From positions 1 through 43,920 of the forward strand of contig CAVFTS010000014.1 in assembly GCA_963625655.1 (NCBI GenBank): a stretch of 43,920 nucleotides of DNA, given 5' to 3'. The position numbers were made by a program, and so were the translations under genes. This DNA is from F23-B02 sp963625655 (lineage in GTDB: Bacteria; Bacillota; Clostridia; Oscillospirales; Oscillospiraceae). Under the pieces are notes generated by a model. It had not been told where the DNA came from, made no database searches, and worked only from the letters and a program-made list of their open reading frames with translations. Below, in pieces: positions 31,038 to 39,117 of this stretch (positions within the stretch are counted from its first letter, which is position 1; each line of letters begins with the position of its first letter).

Positions 31038-32120
31038 TCAGGAGAGCTTCATGTCGCCGTCCTTTATCCAGCCCGCCTTGCGGCACAGTACGCCGAATAT
31101 CCACGACAGCAGCGCCGGAAGAACGATGCAGATAAGCGCAAGACCTATCCAGTCCATGGCGGTGGGGTTAATTGCCGCAGCGCCGTTTGTCGGCTCAAGC
31201 CAACCGGTCCAAACACCGATGGGGCCGCACAGACCGCAGGTACCCATGCCGGAGTTGACGGCGGCGCCGTTCATCTGAAGCCCGAACACGCAGGTCGCAA
31301 GAGGCCCCGTTATGGCGCTTGCGGCGATGGCGGGGATCCATATGCGGGGGTTTCGGACGATGTTGCCCATTTGCAGCATCGAGGTTCCCAAGCCCTGCGA
31401 CACAACGCCGCCCCAGCCGTTTTCCTTAAATGACACTACCGCAAAGCCGACCATGTTCGCACAGCAGCCCGCAACGGCGGCGCCGCCCGCAAGACCGGTC
31501 AGACCGAGCGCCGCACAGATCGCCGCAGAGGAGATGGGCAGCGTCAGCGCAATGCCGACAACGACGGAGACGACGATGCCCATGACGAGGGGCTGCTGCG
31601 TCGTTGCCCACTGTATGAGGTCACCGACCTTGGACGCCGCCGTGCCGATGGGCTGCGCTATGAGCATGGCAAGTCCCACGCCGGTAAGTATCGTGACGAT
31701 GGGGGTGACGAGTATGTCAATCTTCGTCTCCTTGGATACGAGCTTTCCGACCTCCGCTGCGATGACGGCAATGAAGTAGACCGCAAGCGGGCCTCCTGCG
31801 CCGCCGAGCAGATTCGTCGCATAGCCGACGGGTATCAGCGAAAACAGTACCATTCCCGGAGCGTGGAGCGCATAGCCTATCGCAACCGCCATGCCGGGAC
31901 CTGCCATAGCCGAGGCAAAGCCGCCGGGGGTAAGTCCGGTGTCGCCGATGGGATCACGCAGAAACGGAATGCCGAGCTGTGAGCCGAGCGTGTTAAGTAT
32001 CGTGCCGACGAGCAGGGTGCAAAAAAGTCCCTGCGCCATTGCGCCGAGAGCGTCTATCCCGTAGCGGTGCAGAGAGATCTCCACATCCTTGCGCTTTAAA
32101 AATGCTTTTACCTTTGACAT
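31038..32120 (-). CDS. PTS IIC-like membrane protein (PTS_EIIC_2/PfoR-type)
   Basis: 360 residues, about ten hydrophobic segments rich in Gly/Ala. The start ISLHRYGIDALGAMAQGLF and the region LGSQLGIPFLRDPIGDTG match the membrane domain of the PfoR-like PTS IIC group. No IIA, IIB or HPr-like domain is fused or neighbouring, so transport by phosphotransfer is not evident. Some relatives are regarded as regulators or secondary carriers. Substrate unknown. Own promoter with a palindromic GTGTC-TT-GACAC downstream of it. Confidence 0.85.
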   Translation of the reverse strand: MSKVKAFLKRKDVEISLHRYGIDALGAMAQGLFCTLLVGTILNTLGSQLGIPFLRDPIGDTGLTPGGFASAMAGPGMAVAIGYALHAPGMVLFSLIPVGYATNLLGGAGGPLAVYFIAVIAAEVGKLVSKETKIDILVTPIVTILTGVGLAMLIAQPIGTAASKVGDLIQWATTQQPLVMGIVVSVVVGIALTLPISSAAICAALGLTGLAGGAAVAGCCANMVGFAVVSFKENGWGGVVSQGLGTSMLQMGNIVRNPRIWIPAIAASAITGPLATCVFGLQMNGAAVNSGMGTCGLCGPIGVWTGWLEPTNGAAAINPTAMDWIGLALICIVLPALLSWIFGVLCRKAGWIKDGDMKLS

Positions 32121-32148
32121 ACGATCACCCGATGATTTTTCTTAACAA

Positions 32149-32160
32149 GTGTCTTGACAC
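32149..32160. promoter_or_regulatory. Small palindrome GTGTC-TT-GACAC in the PTS-like leader
   Basis: A 5-2-5 inverted repeat located 12 bp downstream of the -10 box (plus-strand 32172-32177) of the PTS-IIC-like gene. Possible operator; too short to be certain. Confidence 0.35.
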
Positions 32161-32171
32161 CCACGAGGCTT

Positions 32172-32200
32172 ACTTTATCCTATAAAGCAGTGTTTGTCAA
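32172..32200 (-). promoter_or_regulatory. Promoter of the PTS IIC-like gene
   Basis: Minus strand: TTGACA (plus TGTCAA, 32195-32200), 17-nt spacer, TAAAGT (plus ACTTTA, 32172-32177). Confidence 0.68.
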
Positions 32201-32282
32201 TCACTATTGAATGTTAATATCCTGACGAAATTTTTTTGCTTGCGTAAAATGCTGAATATTGAAAGCAAAAATCCCGAAACGC

Positions 32283-32311
32283 TTGACATCCCAACAAAAA
32301 CGGTGTATACT
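32283..32311 (+). promoter_or_regulatory. Strong promoter of the ATPase/FtsX-type exporter pair
   Basis: Near-consensus TTGACA (32283-32288), 17-nt spacer, TATACT (32306-32311). Two operator-like palindromes follow at 32321-32338 and 32365-32382. Confidence 0.85.
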
Positions 32312-32320
32312 CCCCTCCTG

Positions 32321-32338
32321 AGTTAGCGGCGGGTAACC
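32321..32338. promoter_or_regulatory. Operator-like palindrome, copy 1
   Basis: AGTTAGCGGCGGGTAACC: half sites GTTA and TAAC arranged as a dyad. It starts 10 bp after the -10 box. It shares GTTAGCG and AACC with copy 2 at the same register. Confidence 0.6.
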
Positions 32339-32364
32339 TGCTCGCCACAATTATCTGAACGCTT

Positions 32365-32382
32365 GGTTAGCGCTTGCTAACC
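32365..32382. promoter_or_regulatory. Operator-like palindrome, copy 2
   Basis: GGTTAGC-GCTT-GCTAACC, a perfect 7-4-7 dyad, 44 bp after the start of copy 1 (about four helical turns), 20 bp before ATG 32403. TetR-family proteins often bind such sites; no candidate regulator gene is adjacent. Confidence 0.68.
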
Positions 32383-32402
32383 GCTACATAGGAGGAGTCA
32401 AT

Positions 32403-33104
32403 ATGGCAATTGTGGAATTTAAAGACGTGAGCCGTGTGTACACGACAGGCGACCACGAGCTGAAGGCGCTTGACGGCGTGAGCTTTGAGCTTAACGAGGG
32501 CAAGTTCGTCGTCATCCTCGGCCCTTCCGGTGCGGGAAAGAGTACGCTTCTAAACCTGCTCGGCGGGCTTGACAGCCCCACGAGCGGGACCATCAAGGTA
32601 AACGGCAGAGACATATCCATGCTCAGCGCAAACGAGCTTGCGGACTACCGTGCGTCCACCGTGGGCTTTGTGTTCCAGTTTTATAATCTCGTCCCCACGC
32701 TGACTGTCTACGAAAACGTGGCGCTTGTAAAGGAAATCTCAAAGAATGCCGTAGACCCGAAGAAGATGATAAGCGAGGTCGGGCTTTCCGACCATATGCA
32801 CCAGTTTCCGGCGGAGCTTTCCGGCGGCGAGCAGCAGAGGGTGTCCATCGCAAGGGCGCTTGCAAAGAACCCCAAGATCCTGCTTTGCGACGAGCCGACG
32901 GGTGCGCTCGACTCCGAGACGGGCGTTTTGGTTTTGAAGCTTCTTCTCTCCATGGCGAAAAACTACGGCAAGACCATCGTCATCGTGACCCACAATCAGA
33001 ACATTGCGAAAATGGCGGACGTGGTCATCCGTGTGAAAAACGGCAAAATAAAGTCCTTAGAGGAACAGCCCGAACCTATGAGCGCCGATGAAGTGGAGTG
33101 GTAA
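32403..33104 (+). CDS. ABC transporter ATPase (MacB/LolD-like)
   Basis: 233 residues: Walker A GPSGAGKS, Q-loop, signature LSGGEQQRVSIARAL, Walker B ILLCDEPTGALD, H-loop VTHNQNIA. This is the type that energises FtsX-fold membrane proteins, which drive export or mechanical work rather than import. GGAGGAG precedes ATG 32403. The 756-residue permease starts 3 nt after its stop. Confidence 0.95.
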   Translation: MAIVEFKDVSRVYTTGDHELKALDGVSFELNEGKFVVILGPSGAGKSTLLNLLGGLDSPTSGTIKVNGRDISMLSANELADYRASTVGFVFQFYNLVPTLTVYENVALVKEISKNAVDPKKMISEVGLSDHMHQFPAELSGGEQQRVSIARALAKNPKILLCDEPTGALDSETGVLVLKLLLSMAKNYGKTIVIVTHNQNIAKMADVVIRVKNGKIKSLEEQPEPMSADEVEW

Positions 33105-33107
33105 GTC

Positions 33108-35378
33108 ATGCTGATAAGAAAACTGCTACGGACTGCGTGGAGCTACAAATCGCAGTTTATTTCAATGATAATTATGATTGCCATCGGCGTGGGCATTTTC
33201 CTCGGCTTCAACATCGAATGGCAGAGCATTGAGACGGACACCTCCGACTTCTTTGAAAAGACGAACTACGCCGACTTCCGTATCTACTCCGATGCGGGCT
33301 TTTCGGAGAACGACATTGCCGCCATACAGGGCATAAACGGTGTGGACGCTGCGACGAGATACCTCTCGGTGAACGTCGGCATAAAGGACACGAAGAAGTC
33401 CGTTGCACTGAACGTCTCGGAAAATTACGACGTCTCGACGATGTATATAACGAGCGGAGCGGACTACGACGCAAGCTCCGACGGCATCTGGCTTTCGGAT
33501 AAGTTTGCCGATGCAAACGGCATCCGCCTCGGCGACACGCTGACCTTTGTATATCAGAGCACGGAGATCTCCGGCAAGGTCGTCGGTCTTGCAAAGAGCG
33601 GCGAAAACATGATAAGCGTTGCCGACGACAATCAGCTCATGCCGGACTATGAGGCCTTCGGCTTTGCGTACATAAGCCCCGAAAAGCTGAAAAGTACTCT
33701 CGGCACGGCGTTTTACCCGCAGATAAACGTCATCTCCGACATGAGCAAGGCCGAGCTTGAAAACGCCGTGCGTGAGGCGATCGGCACCACGGTTTTGGTC
33801 ACCGACAAGAGCGAGCACATCGCCTATGCGGGAGCGCAGAGCGAGTCGGAGGAGGGCAAGACGATGGGGTCTGTCCTGCCCGTGCTGTTCCTTGCCATCG
33901 CCATTTTGACGATGGTCACGACCATGCACCGCATTGCCGCCGCCGAGAAGGTGCAGATAGGCACTCTCAAGGCACTCGGCTTCCGTGACGGGAAGATACT
34001 GCGTCACTACACCTCCTATGGCCTGTTTATCGGACTTGCGGGAACGCTCCTCGGAATTGCGCTCGGCTATGCTGTGGCGGCGCTCATCATAAGCCCGAAC
34101 GGAATGATGTCCACTTATTTCGACATCCCCGACTGGAGCCTTGTGATGCCGCCCTTCTGCATCCCCGTTATCATTCTGACCGTTGCGTTCCTGACGCTCA
34201 TCAGCTACCTGTCCGTAAAGCGGATGCTCAGAGGCACGGCGGCGGACGCCCTCCGTCCGTACACGCCGAAGGTGATGAGAAAGAGCGCCGTCGAAAGACT
34301 GCCGCTTTGGGACAGGCTGTCCTTCGGCGCAAAGTGGAATTTCCGTGACGTTATCCGCCACAAGGCACGCAGCGCCATGACCTTGGTCGGCATCTTCGGC
34401 TGTATGCTGCTGCTTGTCGGCGGTCTCGGCATGAAGGACACGATGGGAAATTACCTCAATATGCTGGACAACGATATCAGCAACTATGTCACGAAGGTGA
34501 ATCTGTCGGAGTCGGCGACAAACGAGGACGCACTCAAGCTTGTGCAGACGCTTGACGGCGACTGGCAGGCGGAGAAGGGCATCAGCTACAACGGCAAGAC
34601 CGTGTCGCTTGAGATATATAACTCCGACTGCGAAAAGCTGCATTTTCTGAGCGAGGACAACGAGCGTCTGAAGCTCTCGGACGACGGGGTTTATCTTTGT
34701 CTGCGTCTTAAGGACACGGCGGATATCGGCGATACGATTGTGTTTTCGCCCTACGGCAGCAAGGAGAGTTATGAGGTGAAGGTTGCCGGATACTTCCGTT
34801 CGCTCGTGACCGAGAGTATCGTTATGACCGATGCCTGCGCCGACGGCATCGGTATGGACTACCGCATCGGCTCCGTGTATACGGACGTCGATTCCGACGA
34901 CATCGAAGGCTCACCCATTATCGTCGGCAAGCAGGACAAGGCGACACTCATGGACAGCTACGATACCTTCATGGAGATCATGAACACGATGATCATCGTG
35001 CTTGTGGCGGCGGCGATCGTCCTCGGCGTCGTCGTACTGTACAATCTCGGCGTAATGAGCTATGTGGAAAGGTACAGGGAGCTTGCGACGCTCAAGGTGC
35101 TCGGCTTCCGTGACAAGACCATCGGCAGGCTGCTCATAAGTCAGAACATCTGGCTTACGGTCATCGGCGTGCTGATAGGACTTCCCGGCGGCGCAGGCAT
35201 ACTGAAGGTGCTGGTCGAGGCGCTCGCAAGCGAGTACGAGCTGAGCATCACCCTCGGCGCCTTGACCTACTCAGTGAGTATTCTTCTGACCTTCGGCGTG
35301 TCGCTGCTCGTCGGCTTCATGGTAGCACGAAAGAACAAAAAGATCGACATGGTCGAGGCTCTCAAGGGAGCGGAATAA
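33108..35378 (+). CDS. FtsX-type ABC permease, large, two membrane blocks
   Basis: 756 residues. An N-terminal transmembrane helix (about 15-35) precedes an extracytoplasmic domain (about 40-240). A first FtsX domain with three helices follows (about 255-380), with a short cytoplasmic link rich in Arg/Lys (AADALRPYTPKVMRKS). A second helix (about 420-440), a second extracytoplasmic domain (about 450-620) and a second FtsX domain (about 630-750) come next. This matches bacitracin/antimicrobial-peptide or lipid-handling exporters of the MacB/BceB relatives, but the extracytoplasmic regions are not the BceB type I would recognise. Likely partner of the preceding ATPase. Two hairpin terminators follow. 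Confidence 0.92.
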   Translation: MLIRKLLRTAWSYKSQFISMIIMIAIGVGIFLGFNIEWQSIETDTSDFFEKTNYADFRIYSDAGFSENDIAAIQGINGVDAATRYLSVNVGIKDTKKSVALNVSENYDVSTMYITSGADYDASSDGIWLSDKFADANGIRLGDTLTFVYQSTEISGKVVGLAKSGENMISVADDNQLMPDYEAFGFAYISPEKLKSTLGTAFYPQINVISDMSKAELENAVREAIGTTVLVTDKSEHIAYAGAQSESEEGKTMGSVLPVLFLAIAILTMVTTMHRIAAAEKVQIGTLKALGFRDGKILRHYTSYGLFIGLAGTLLGIALGYAVAALIISPNGMMSTYFDIPDWSLVMPPFCIPVIILTVAFLTLISYLSVKRMLRGTAADALRPYTPKVMRKSAVERLPLWDRLSFGAKWNFRDVIRHKARSAMTLVGIFGCMLLLVGGLGMKDTMGNYLNMLDNDISNYVTKVNLSESATNEDALKLVQTLDGDWQAEKGISYNGKTVSLEIYNSDCEKLHFLSEDNERLKLSDDGVYLCLRLKDTADIGDTIVFSPYGSKESYEVKVAGYFRSLVTESIVMTDACADGIGMDYRIGSVYTDVDSDDIEGSPIIVGKQDKATLMDSYDTFMEIMNTMIIVLVAAAIVLGVVVLYNLGVMSYVERYRELATLKVLGFRDKTIGRLLISQNIWLTVIGVLIGLPGGAGILKVLVEALASEYELSITLGALTYSVSILLTFGVSLLVGFMVARKNKKIDMVEALKGAE

Positions 35379-35390
35379 AGGAACGGAATA

Positions 35391-35411
35391 AAAAAGTCGC
35401 ATGACTTTTTT
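35391..35411 (+). terminator. Hairpin terminator 1 after the exporter pair
   Basis: AAAAAGTC (from about 35391), GCAT, GACTTTTTT. It lies shortly after the permease stop. Confidence 0.8.
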
Positions 35412-35420
35412 GACACGCTG

Positions 35421-35467
35421 AAAAGAACACACCCTGCAGGACGGAGTCCTGCAGGGTGTGTTCTTTT
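35421..35467. terminator. Very strong bidirectional terminator 2
   Basis: Two perfect 22-bp arms (35421-35442 and 35446-35467) around GGA, with CACCCTGCAGGAC as core of the first arm. It separates the permease gene from the convergent niaR gene, overlapping its last codon. Confidence 0.93.
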
Positions 35468-35984
35468 ATGCCTCCGAGTTTTCGTAAAGCAGTCCGGCTT
35501 CCGCAAGCTGCGCCTTCGTGCGAAGGAATGAGGCTTCGTCGGGACATCTGAGCCTGTGCAGATGAACGCCGCCGGTGAGCGCCGAGAGCGGACTTACGCT
35601 GCCGCTTTCAAGGCTCAGCACGAACTGCGATACGTCGTAGCGGCTGGAGAGCCTGAGCGCTGCGGTGAGCTGACCGTATATCGGGTGATCGACCGACACG
35701 TCGAGCACCGTGCAGCCGTTGTCTACCATGATGTTAAGCTCACGCTCCGTATCCCTGCGCTCGTGAACGCAGGCGACGGTGAACACAAGCCCCGGTGCAT
35801 CGGTGAGCATATAGCCCCTCGGCGTGCTGCTTATCGCCTCGCCCGCCGCACGGAGCAGGGCGACGTCGCCGACGATTATCTGACGGCTCACGCCGAGCCT
35901 GTGGGCGAGTGCGGTGGCACTGAGGGGTGCGGAGTTTTCGGCAAGGGTCTTCAGTATCTCGTTGCGTCTTTCTGAGGCATCCAC
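35466..35984 (-). CDS. niaR: NiaR-type transcriptional repressor of niacin/NAD salvage
   Basis: 172 residues. An N-terminal HTH_11 winged helix (about 6-55: ATALAHRLGVSRQIIVGDVALLR split at the turn) and a C-terminal 3H domain with its three His regions: VACVHERRD, VSVDHPIYGQL and GGVHLHRLRC. The 3H domain binds a metal and nicotinic acid; NiaR represses niacin uptake and salvage genes when nicotinate is plentiful. It starts 3 nt downstream of the pncB stop, so it is co-transcribed with its probable target gene. Confidence 0.94.
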   Translation of the reverse strand: MDASERRNEILKTLAENSAPLSATALAHRLGVSRQIIVGDVALLRAAGEAISSTPRGYMLTDAPGLVFTVACVHERRDTERELNIMVDNGCTVLDVSVDHPIYGQLTAALRLSSRYDVSQFVLSLESGSVSPLSALTGGVHLHRLRCPDEASFLRTKAQLAEAGLLYENSEA

Positions 35985-35987
35985 GGC

Positions 35988-37439
35988 TCAGCCCCTCCTT
36001 TCCATGAGCATCTTGTCCTTGAGCGCCATAAGCTCCTCGGACAGATCGACATAGTAGTTGTGTGGGTAGTCAAAGCGCTTGATCTCCGGCCAAAGGGTGC
36101 TGACCTGATATGCGCAGTAGCGCTTGACGTCCTTGAGATCGGGAAGCTCGTACACGAGCTTGCCGCCCTTAAATATCGGCACGAGCAGCTCTCTTGCCTC
36201 GAAGTTTTCCATGACCTTGCTCTTCCATCTCGCTTCGGGGTCGCAGATCTCAAGCGGCTTTGTGTCGTCAACCGTCTCGTGGTGCAGGCAGATATAGTCC
36301 GCCTCCGCCATGCCCGTCTCACGGTTGTAGAAGCGGTAGACCTTCTTGAAGCCGGGGTTCGTTATCTTGCCGATGTTTTCGCTTATCTTAATCTTGGGGA
36401 TGATGTTACCGTCTGCGTCCTCCACCGCACAGAGCTTGTATACGCCGCCGAACACGGGGTCGGACTTTGCGGTGATGAGGCGCTCGCCGACACCGAAGGA
36501 GTCGATTTTCGCACCCTGAAGCAGCAGCTCGGTGATAAGGCGTTCGTCGAGCGAGTTGGAGACGGTGATGCGGCAGCCGGGCCAGCCGGCGGCGTCGAGC
36601 ATCTCTCTTGCCTTGCGGGTGAGATACGCCATGTCGCCGGAGTCAAAGCGTATGCCGCAGCTCGTGATACCGAGGGGCTTTAGGATGTTGTTGAACGCCT
36701 TGATCGCACTGGGAACACCGGATTTGAGAGAGTTGTAGGTATCGACGAGCAGCGTTGCGTTTGTTGGGTAGGTCTTGCAGTAGGTCTCGAACGCCTCGTA
36801 CTCGGAGTCGAACATCTGCACCCAGGAGTGCGCCATGGTGCCGCCTGCGGGGACGCCGTAGACGGAGTCTGATACGGTGCAGGCGGTGCCTGCGCAGCCG
36901 CCGATGTAAGCCGCCCTTGCGCCGGTTATGGCGCCGTCCGCTCCCTGCGCACGGCGGGAGCCGAACTCCAGCACAACTCTGCCCTCGGCGGCACGGCAGA
37001 TGCGGTTTGCCTTCGTTGCGATGAGGCTCTGATGATTGAGTGTCAGCAGAAGGTAGGTCTCAAGAAGCTGTGCCTGTATTGCGGGCGCCCTCACGGTCAT
37101 GATCGGCTCTCTCGGAAAAATGGGGGTGCCTTCGGGGACCGCCCAAATATCGCCCGTGAACTCAAAGTGCGCAAGGTAATCGAGGAACGCCTCGGAGAAC
37201 AGACTGCGCCCTCTGAGGTACTCTATATCGTCGGCGTCGAAATGCAGGTCACGGATGTACTCGACAGCCTGCTCCAAACCTGCGGCGATGGCAAAGCCAC
37301 CGTTGTCGGGGTTCTGACGATAAAAAATGTCGAAGTAGGTGATGCGGTCGGCCATGCCGTTTTCAAAATAGCCGTTGCCCATCGTAAGCTCGTAGAAATC
37401 GCAGAGCATGGTCAAATTGATACCCTTATTTGCGCTCAT
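35988..37439 (-). CDS. pncB: Nicotinate phosphoribosyltransferase
   Basis: 483 residues, the long PncB form. MLCDFYELTMGNGYF start, FGSRRAQG near residue 165 (family motif) and LVDTYNSLKSG and GIRFDSGD (PRPP and nicotinate binding). It converts nicotinate plus PRPP to nicotinate mononucleotide with ATP hydrolysis, the first step of NAD salvage. The frame is open to 37457, but ATG 37439 follows AGGAGG by 5 nt. The leader contains a near-perfect palindrome, a candidate NiaR operator. Confidence 0.95.
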   Translation of the reverse strand: MSANKGINLTMLCDFYELTMGNGYFENGMADRITYFDIFYRQNPDNGGFAIAAGLEQAVEYIRDLHFDADDIEYLRGRSLFSEAFLDYLAHFEFTGDIWAVPEGTPIFPREPIMTVRAPAIQAQLLETYLLLTLNHQSLIATKANRICRAAEGRVVLEFGSRRAQGADGAITGARAAYIGGCAGTACTVSDSVYGVPAGGTMAHSWVQMFDSEYEAFETYCKTYPTNATLLVDTYNSLKSGVPSAIKAFNNILKPLGITSCGIRFDSGDMAYLTRKAREMLDAAGWPGCRITVSNSLDERLITELLLQGAKIDSFGVGERLITAKSDPVFGGVYKLCAVEDADGNIIPKIKISENIGKITNPGFKKVYRFYNRETGMAEADYICLHHETVDDTKPLEICDPEARWKSKVMENFEARELLVPIFKGGKLVYELPDLKDVKRYCAYQVSTLWPEIKRFDYPHNYYVDLSEELMALKDKMLMERRG

Positions 37440-37463
37440 GTCAGCCTCCTGAAGCACTGATTA

Positions 37464-37484
37464 TAAGCCGACGAAGTCAGCTTA
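37464..37484. promoter_or_regulatory. Palindrome in the pncB leader, candidate operator
   Basis: TAAGCCGAC-GAA-GTCAGCTTA: arms of 9 with one mismatch, just downstream of the pncB -10 box and upstream of the ribosome site. Placement suits autogenous repression by the co-transcribed NiaR. Confidence 0.5.
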
Positions 37485-37489
37485 ACTGC

Positions 37490-37517
37490 ATTATACAGTA
37501 TTTGAATTTTAAATCAA
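37490..37517 (-). promoter_or_regulatory. Promoter of pncB-niaR
   Basis: Minus strand: TTGATT (plus AATCAA, 37512-37517), 16-nt spacer, TATAAT (plus ATTATA, 37490-37495). Confidence 0.65.
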
Positions 37518-37533
37518 CATAAATCAACAATTG

Positions 37534-39117
37534 TTATTTTTGCGACAACGAATCCATCACGGATTCGGCGCAGCGGATGCCGTCCACGGCGGCGGAGGTT
37601 ATGCCTCCGGCGTAGCCCGCACCCTCACCGCAGGGGTAAAGTCCCGAGATCTCGGACGATCTGTCCTCCCCACGCAGTATGCGCACGGGTGAGGAGGAGC
37701 GGGTCTCGGGCGCCGTCAGCACCGCATCGGGGTCGTCAAAGCCGGAGAGCCTTTTGCCGAGGGCGGGGATGGCGTTTTCGAGGACGTCGGTGAGCTTTTC
37801 GGGGAAAAGATCATGCAGCTCGCACCAATGCACGCCCGGACGGTAGGAGGGCGTCACGCTGCCCGCACCCGTGCTCTTGCGCCTTGCGAGAAAGTCGCCG
37901 ATGAGCTGCGCCGGAGCAAGGTAGCTACCGCTCATGGCAAAGGCCCTTTGCTCGATGCTGCGCTGCCAGTACATCCCGCCGAGGACGCTCCCGTCGGGAA
38001 AGTCCTCCGGGTGCAGCGTCACGAGCAGGGCGGAGTTTGCGTTTTCGCCGTCTCTGGCGGAAAGGCTCATGCCGTTCGTGACGACACCGCCCTCCTCCGA
38101 GGCTGCGGCAATGACCTCACCGCCGGGACACATACAGAAGGTGTAGGCGGAGCTGCCGTCGGGAAAATGCTCGCTGAGAGAATAGTCGGCGGGCGGCAGC
38201 GGCAGTGCGGTTTCGCCGTACTGCGCACGGTCCACCGTTTTCTGCCGATGCTCTATACGCACGCCCATCGAAAAGGGCTTCGGCTCCATGGGAACGCCGG
38301 CGCTGAGCAGCATCTCAAAGCTGTCTCTTGCCGAGTGACCGATGGCGAGGATGAGTCTGTCGCAGGGCAGAGTGTATTCGCCGTCTTTTGAGGAGACGGT
38401 CACGGAGCGAAGCCGCCCCTTTTCTATTCCAAGCCCCGAAAGACGACTGTTAAAGCGCACCTCGCCGCCGAGAGAGATTATCTCCCGACGCATGGACTGC
38501 ACCACGTTTATGAGTATGTCGGTGCCGATGTGCGGCTTTGCGTCATACAGAATACGCTCCGGCGCACCGTGTTCATAAAAGGTTCTGAGAACGAACGATA
38601 TGCGGGGGCTTTTGATTCCGGTGTTCAGCTTGCCGTCGGAGAAGGTCCCGGCGCCGCCCTCGCCGAACTGCACGTTGCATTCGGGGTCGAGAGCGCCTCC
38701 GGCTCTGAATGCGTCCACCTTCGCCTTGCGCACGGCCGCTTCGCAGCCACGCTCAAGCACAACGGGGCGCAGTCCGGCACGGCTCAAAACGAGCGCCGCA
38801 AACATTCCTGCCGGACCGAAGCCGGCTATGACGGGGCGGGTTTCGGAGCTGAGGCGGGGAATGTCGAAGTCCGGCTCCGAGAAGGCGCACAGATCCTTGC
38901 CGCCGAATTTTTGCAGCAGCCGCTTTTCGTTGTCCGTCTCAAGCGCCAGCGCATAGCGATAATGTATGTCGTTTTTTTTGCGGGCGTCCAGCGATTTTTT
39001 GTTTATGCGAAGGCTTTTTATCTCGCCTTTTTTCAGGTGCAGGAGCTTTGCGGCTTTGTCTTCAAGGAGATCCTCGCTCTCGTCGGGGTACAGCTTTACG
39101 TTTCGCAGAAGTATCAT
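37534..39117 (-). CDS. FAD-dependent oxidoreductase, COG2509 type
   Basis: 527 residues. An N-terminal small domain (1-95) is followed by the FAD-binding GFGPAGMFAALVLSRAGL (dinucleotide motif) and NVQFGEGGAGTFSDGKLNTG, characteristic of this family, and the C-terminal GLYPCGEGAGYAGGITSAAVDG that closes the FAD site. Members are flavoproteins of unclear physiological substrate. ATG 39117 overlaps the stop of the upstream flavoprotein gene (ATGA), so it is coupled; the open frame before it to 39159 is not needed. Confidence 0.9.
   Translation of the reverse strand: MILLRNVKLYPDESEDLLEDKAAKLLHLKKGEIKSLRINKKSLDARKKNDIHYRYALALETDNEKRLLQKFGGKDLCAFSEPDFDIPRLSSETRPVIAGFGPAGMFAALVLSRAGLRPVVLERGCEAAVRKAKVDAFRAGGALDPECNVQFGEGGAGTFSDGKLNTGIKSPRISFVLRTFYEHGAPERILYDAKPHIGTDILINVVQSMRREIISLGGEVRFNSRLSGLGIEKGRLRSVTVSSKDGEYTLPCDRLILAIGHSARDSFEMLLSAGVPMEPKPFSMGVRIEHRQKTVDRAQYGETALPLPPADYSLSEHFPDGSSAYTFCMCPGGEVIAAASEEGGVVTNGMSLSARDGENANSALLVTLHPEDFPDGSVLGGMYWQRSIEQRAFAMSGSYLAPAQLIGDFLARRKSTGAGSVTPSYRPGVHWCELHDLFPEKLTDVLENAIPALGKRLSGFDDPDAVLTAPETRSSSPVRILRGEDRSSEISGLYPCGEGAGYAGGITSAAVDGIRCAESVMDSLSQK

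Noticed and set aside
33162..34643. A 493-codon minus-strand frame inside the FtsX-type permease gene
   Set aside because: Antisense to a well-supported permease coupled to its ATPase. No ribosome site and no domain.
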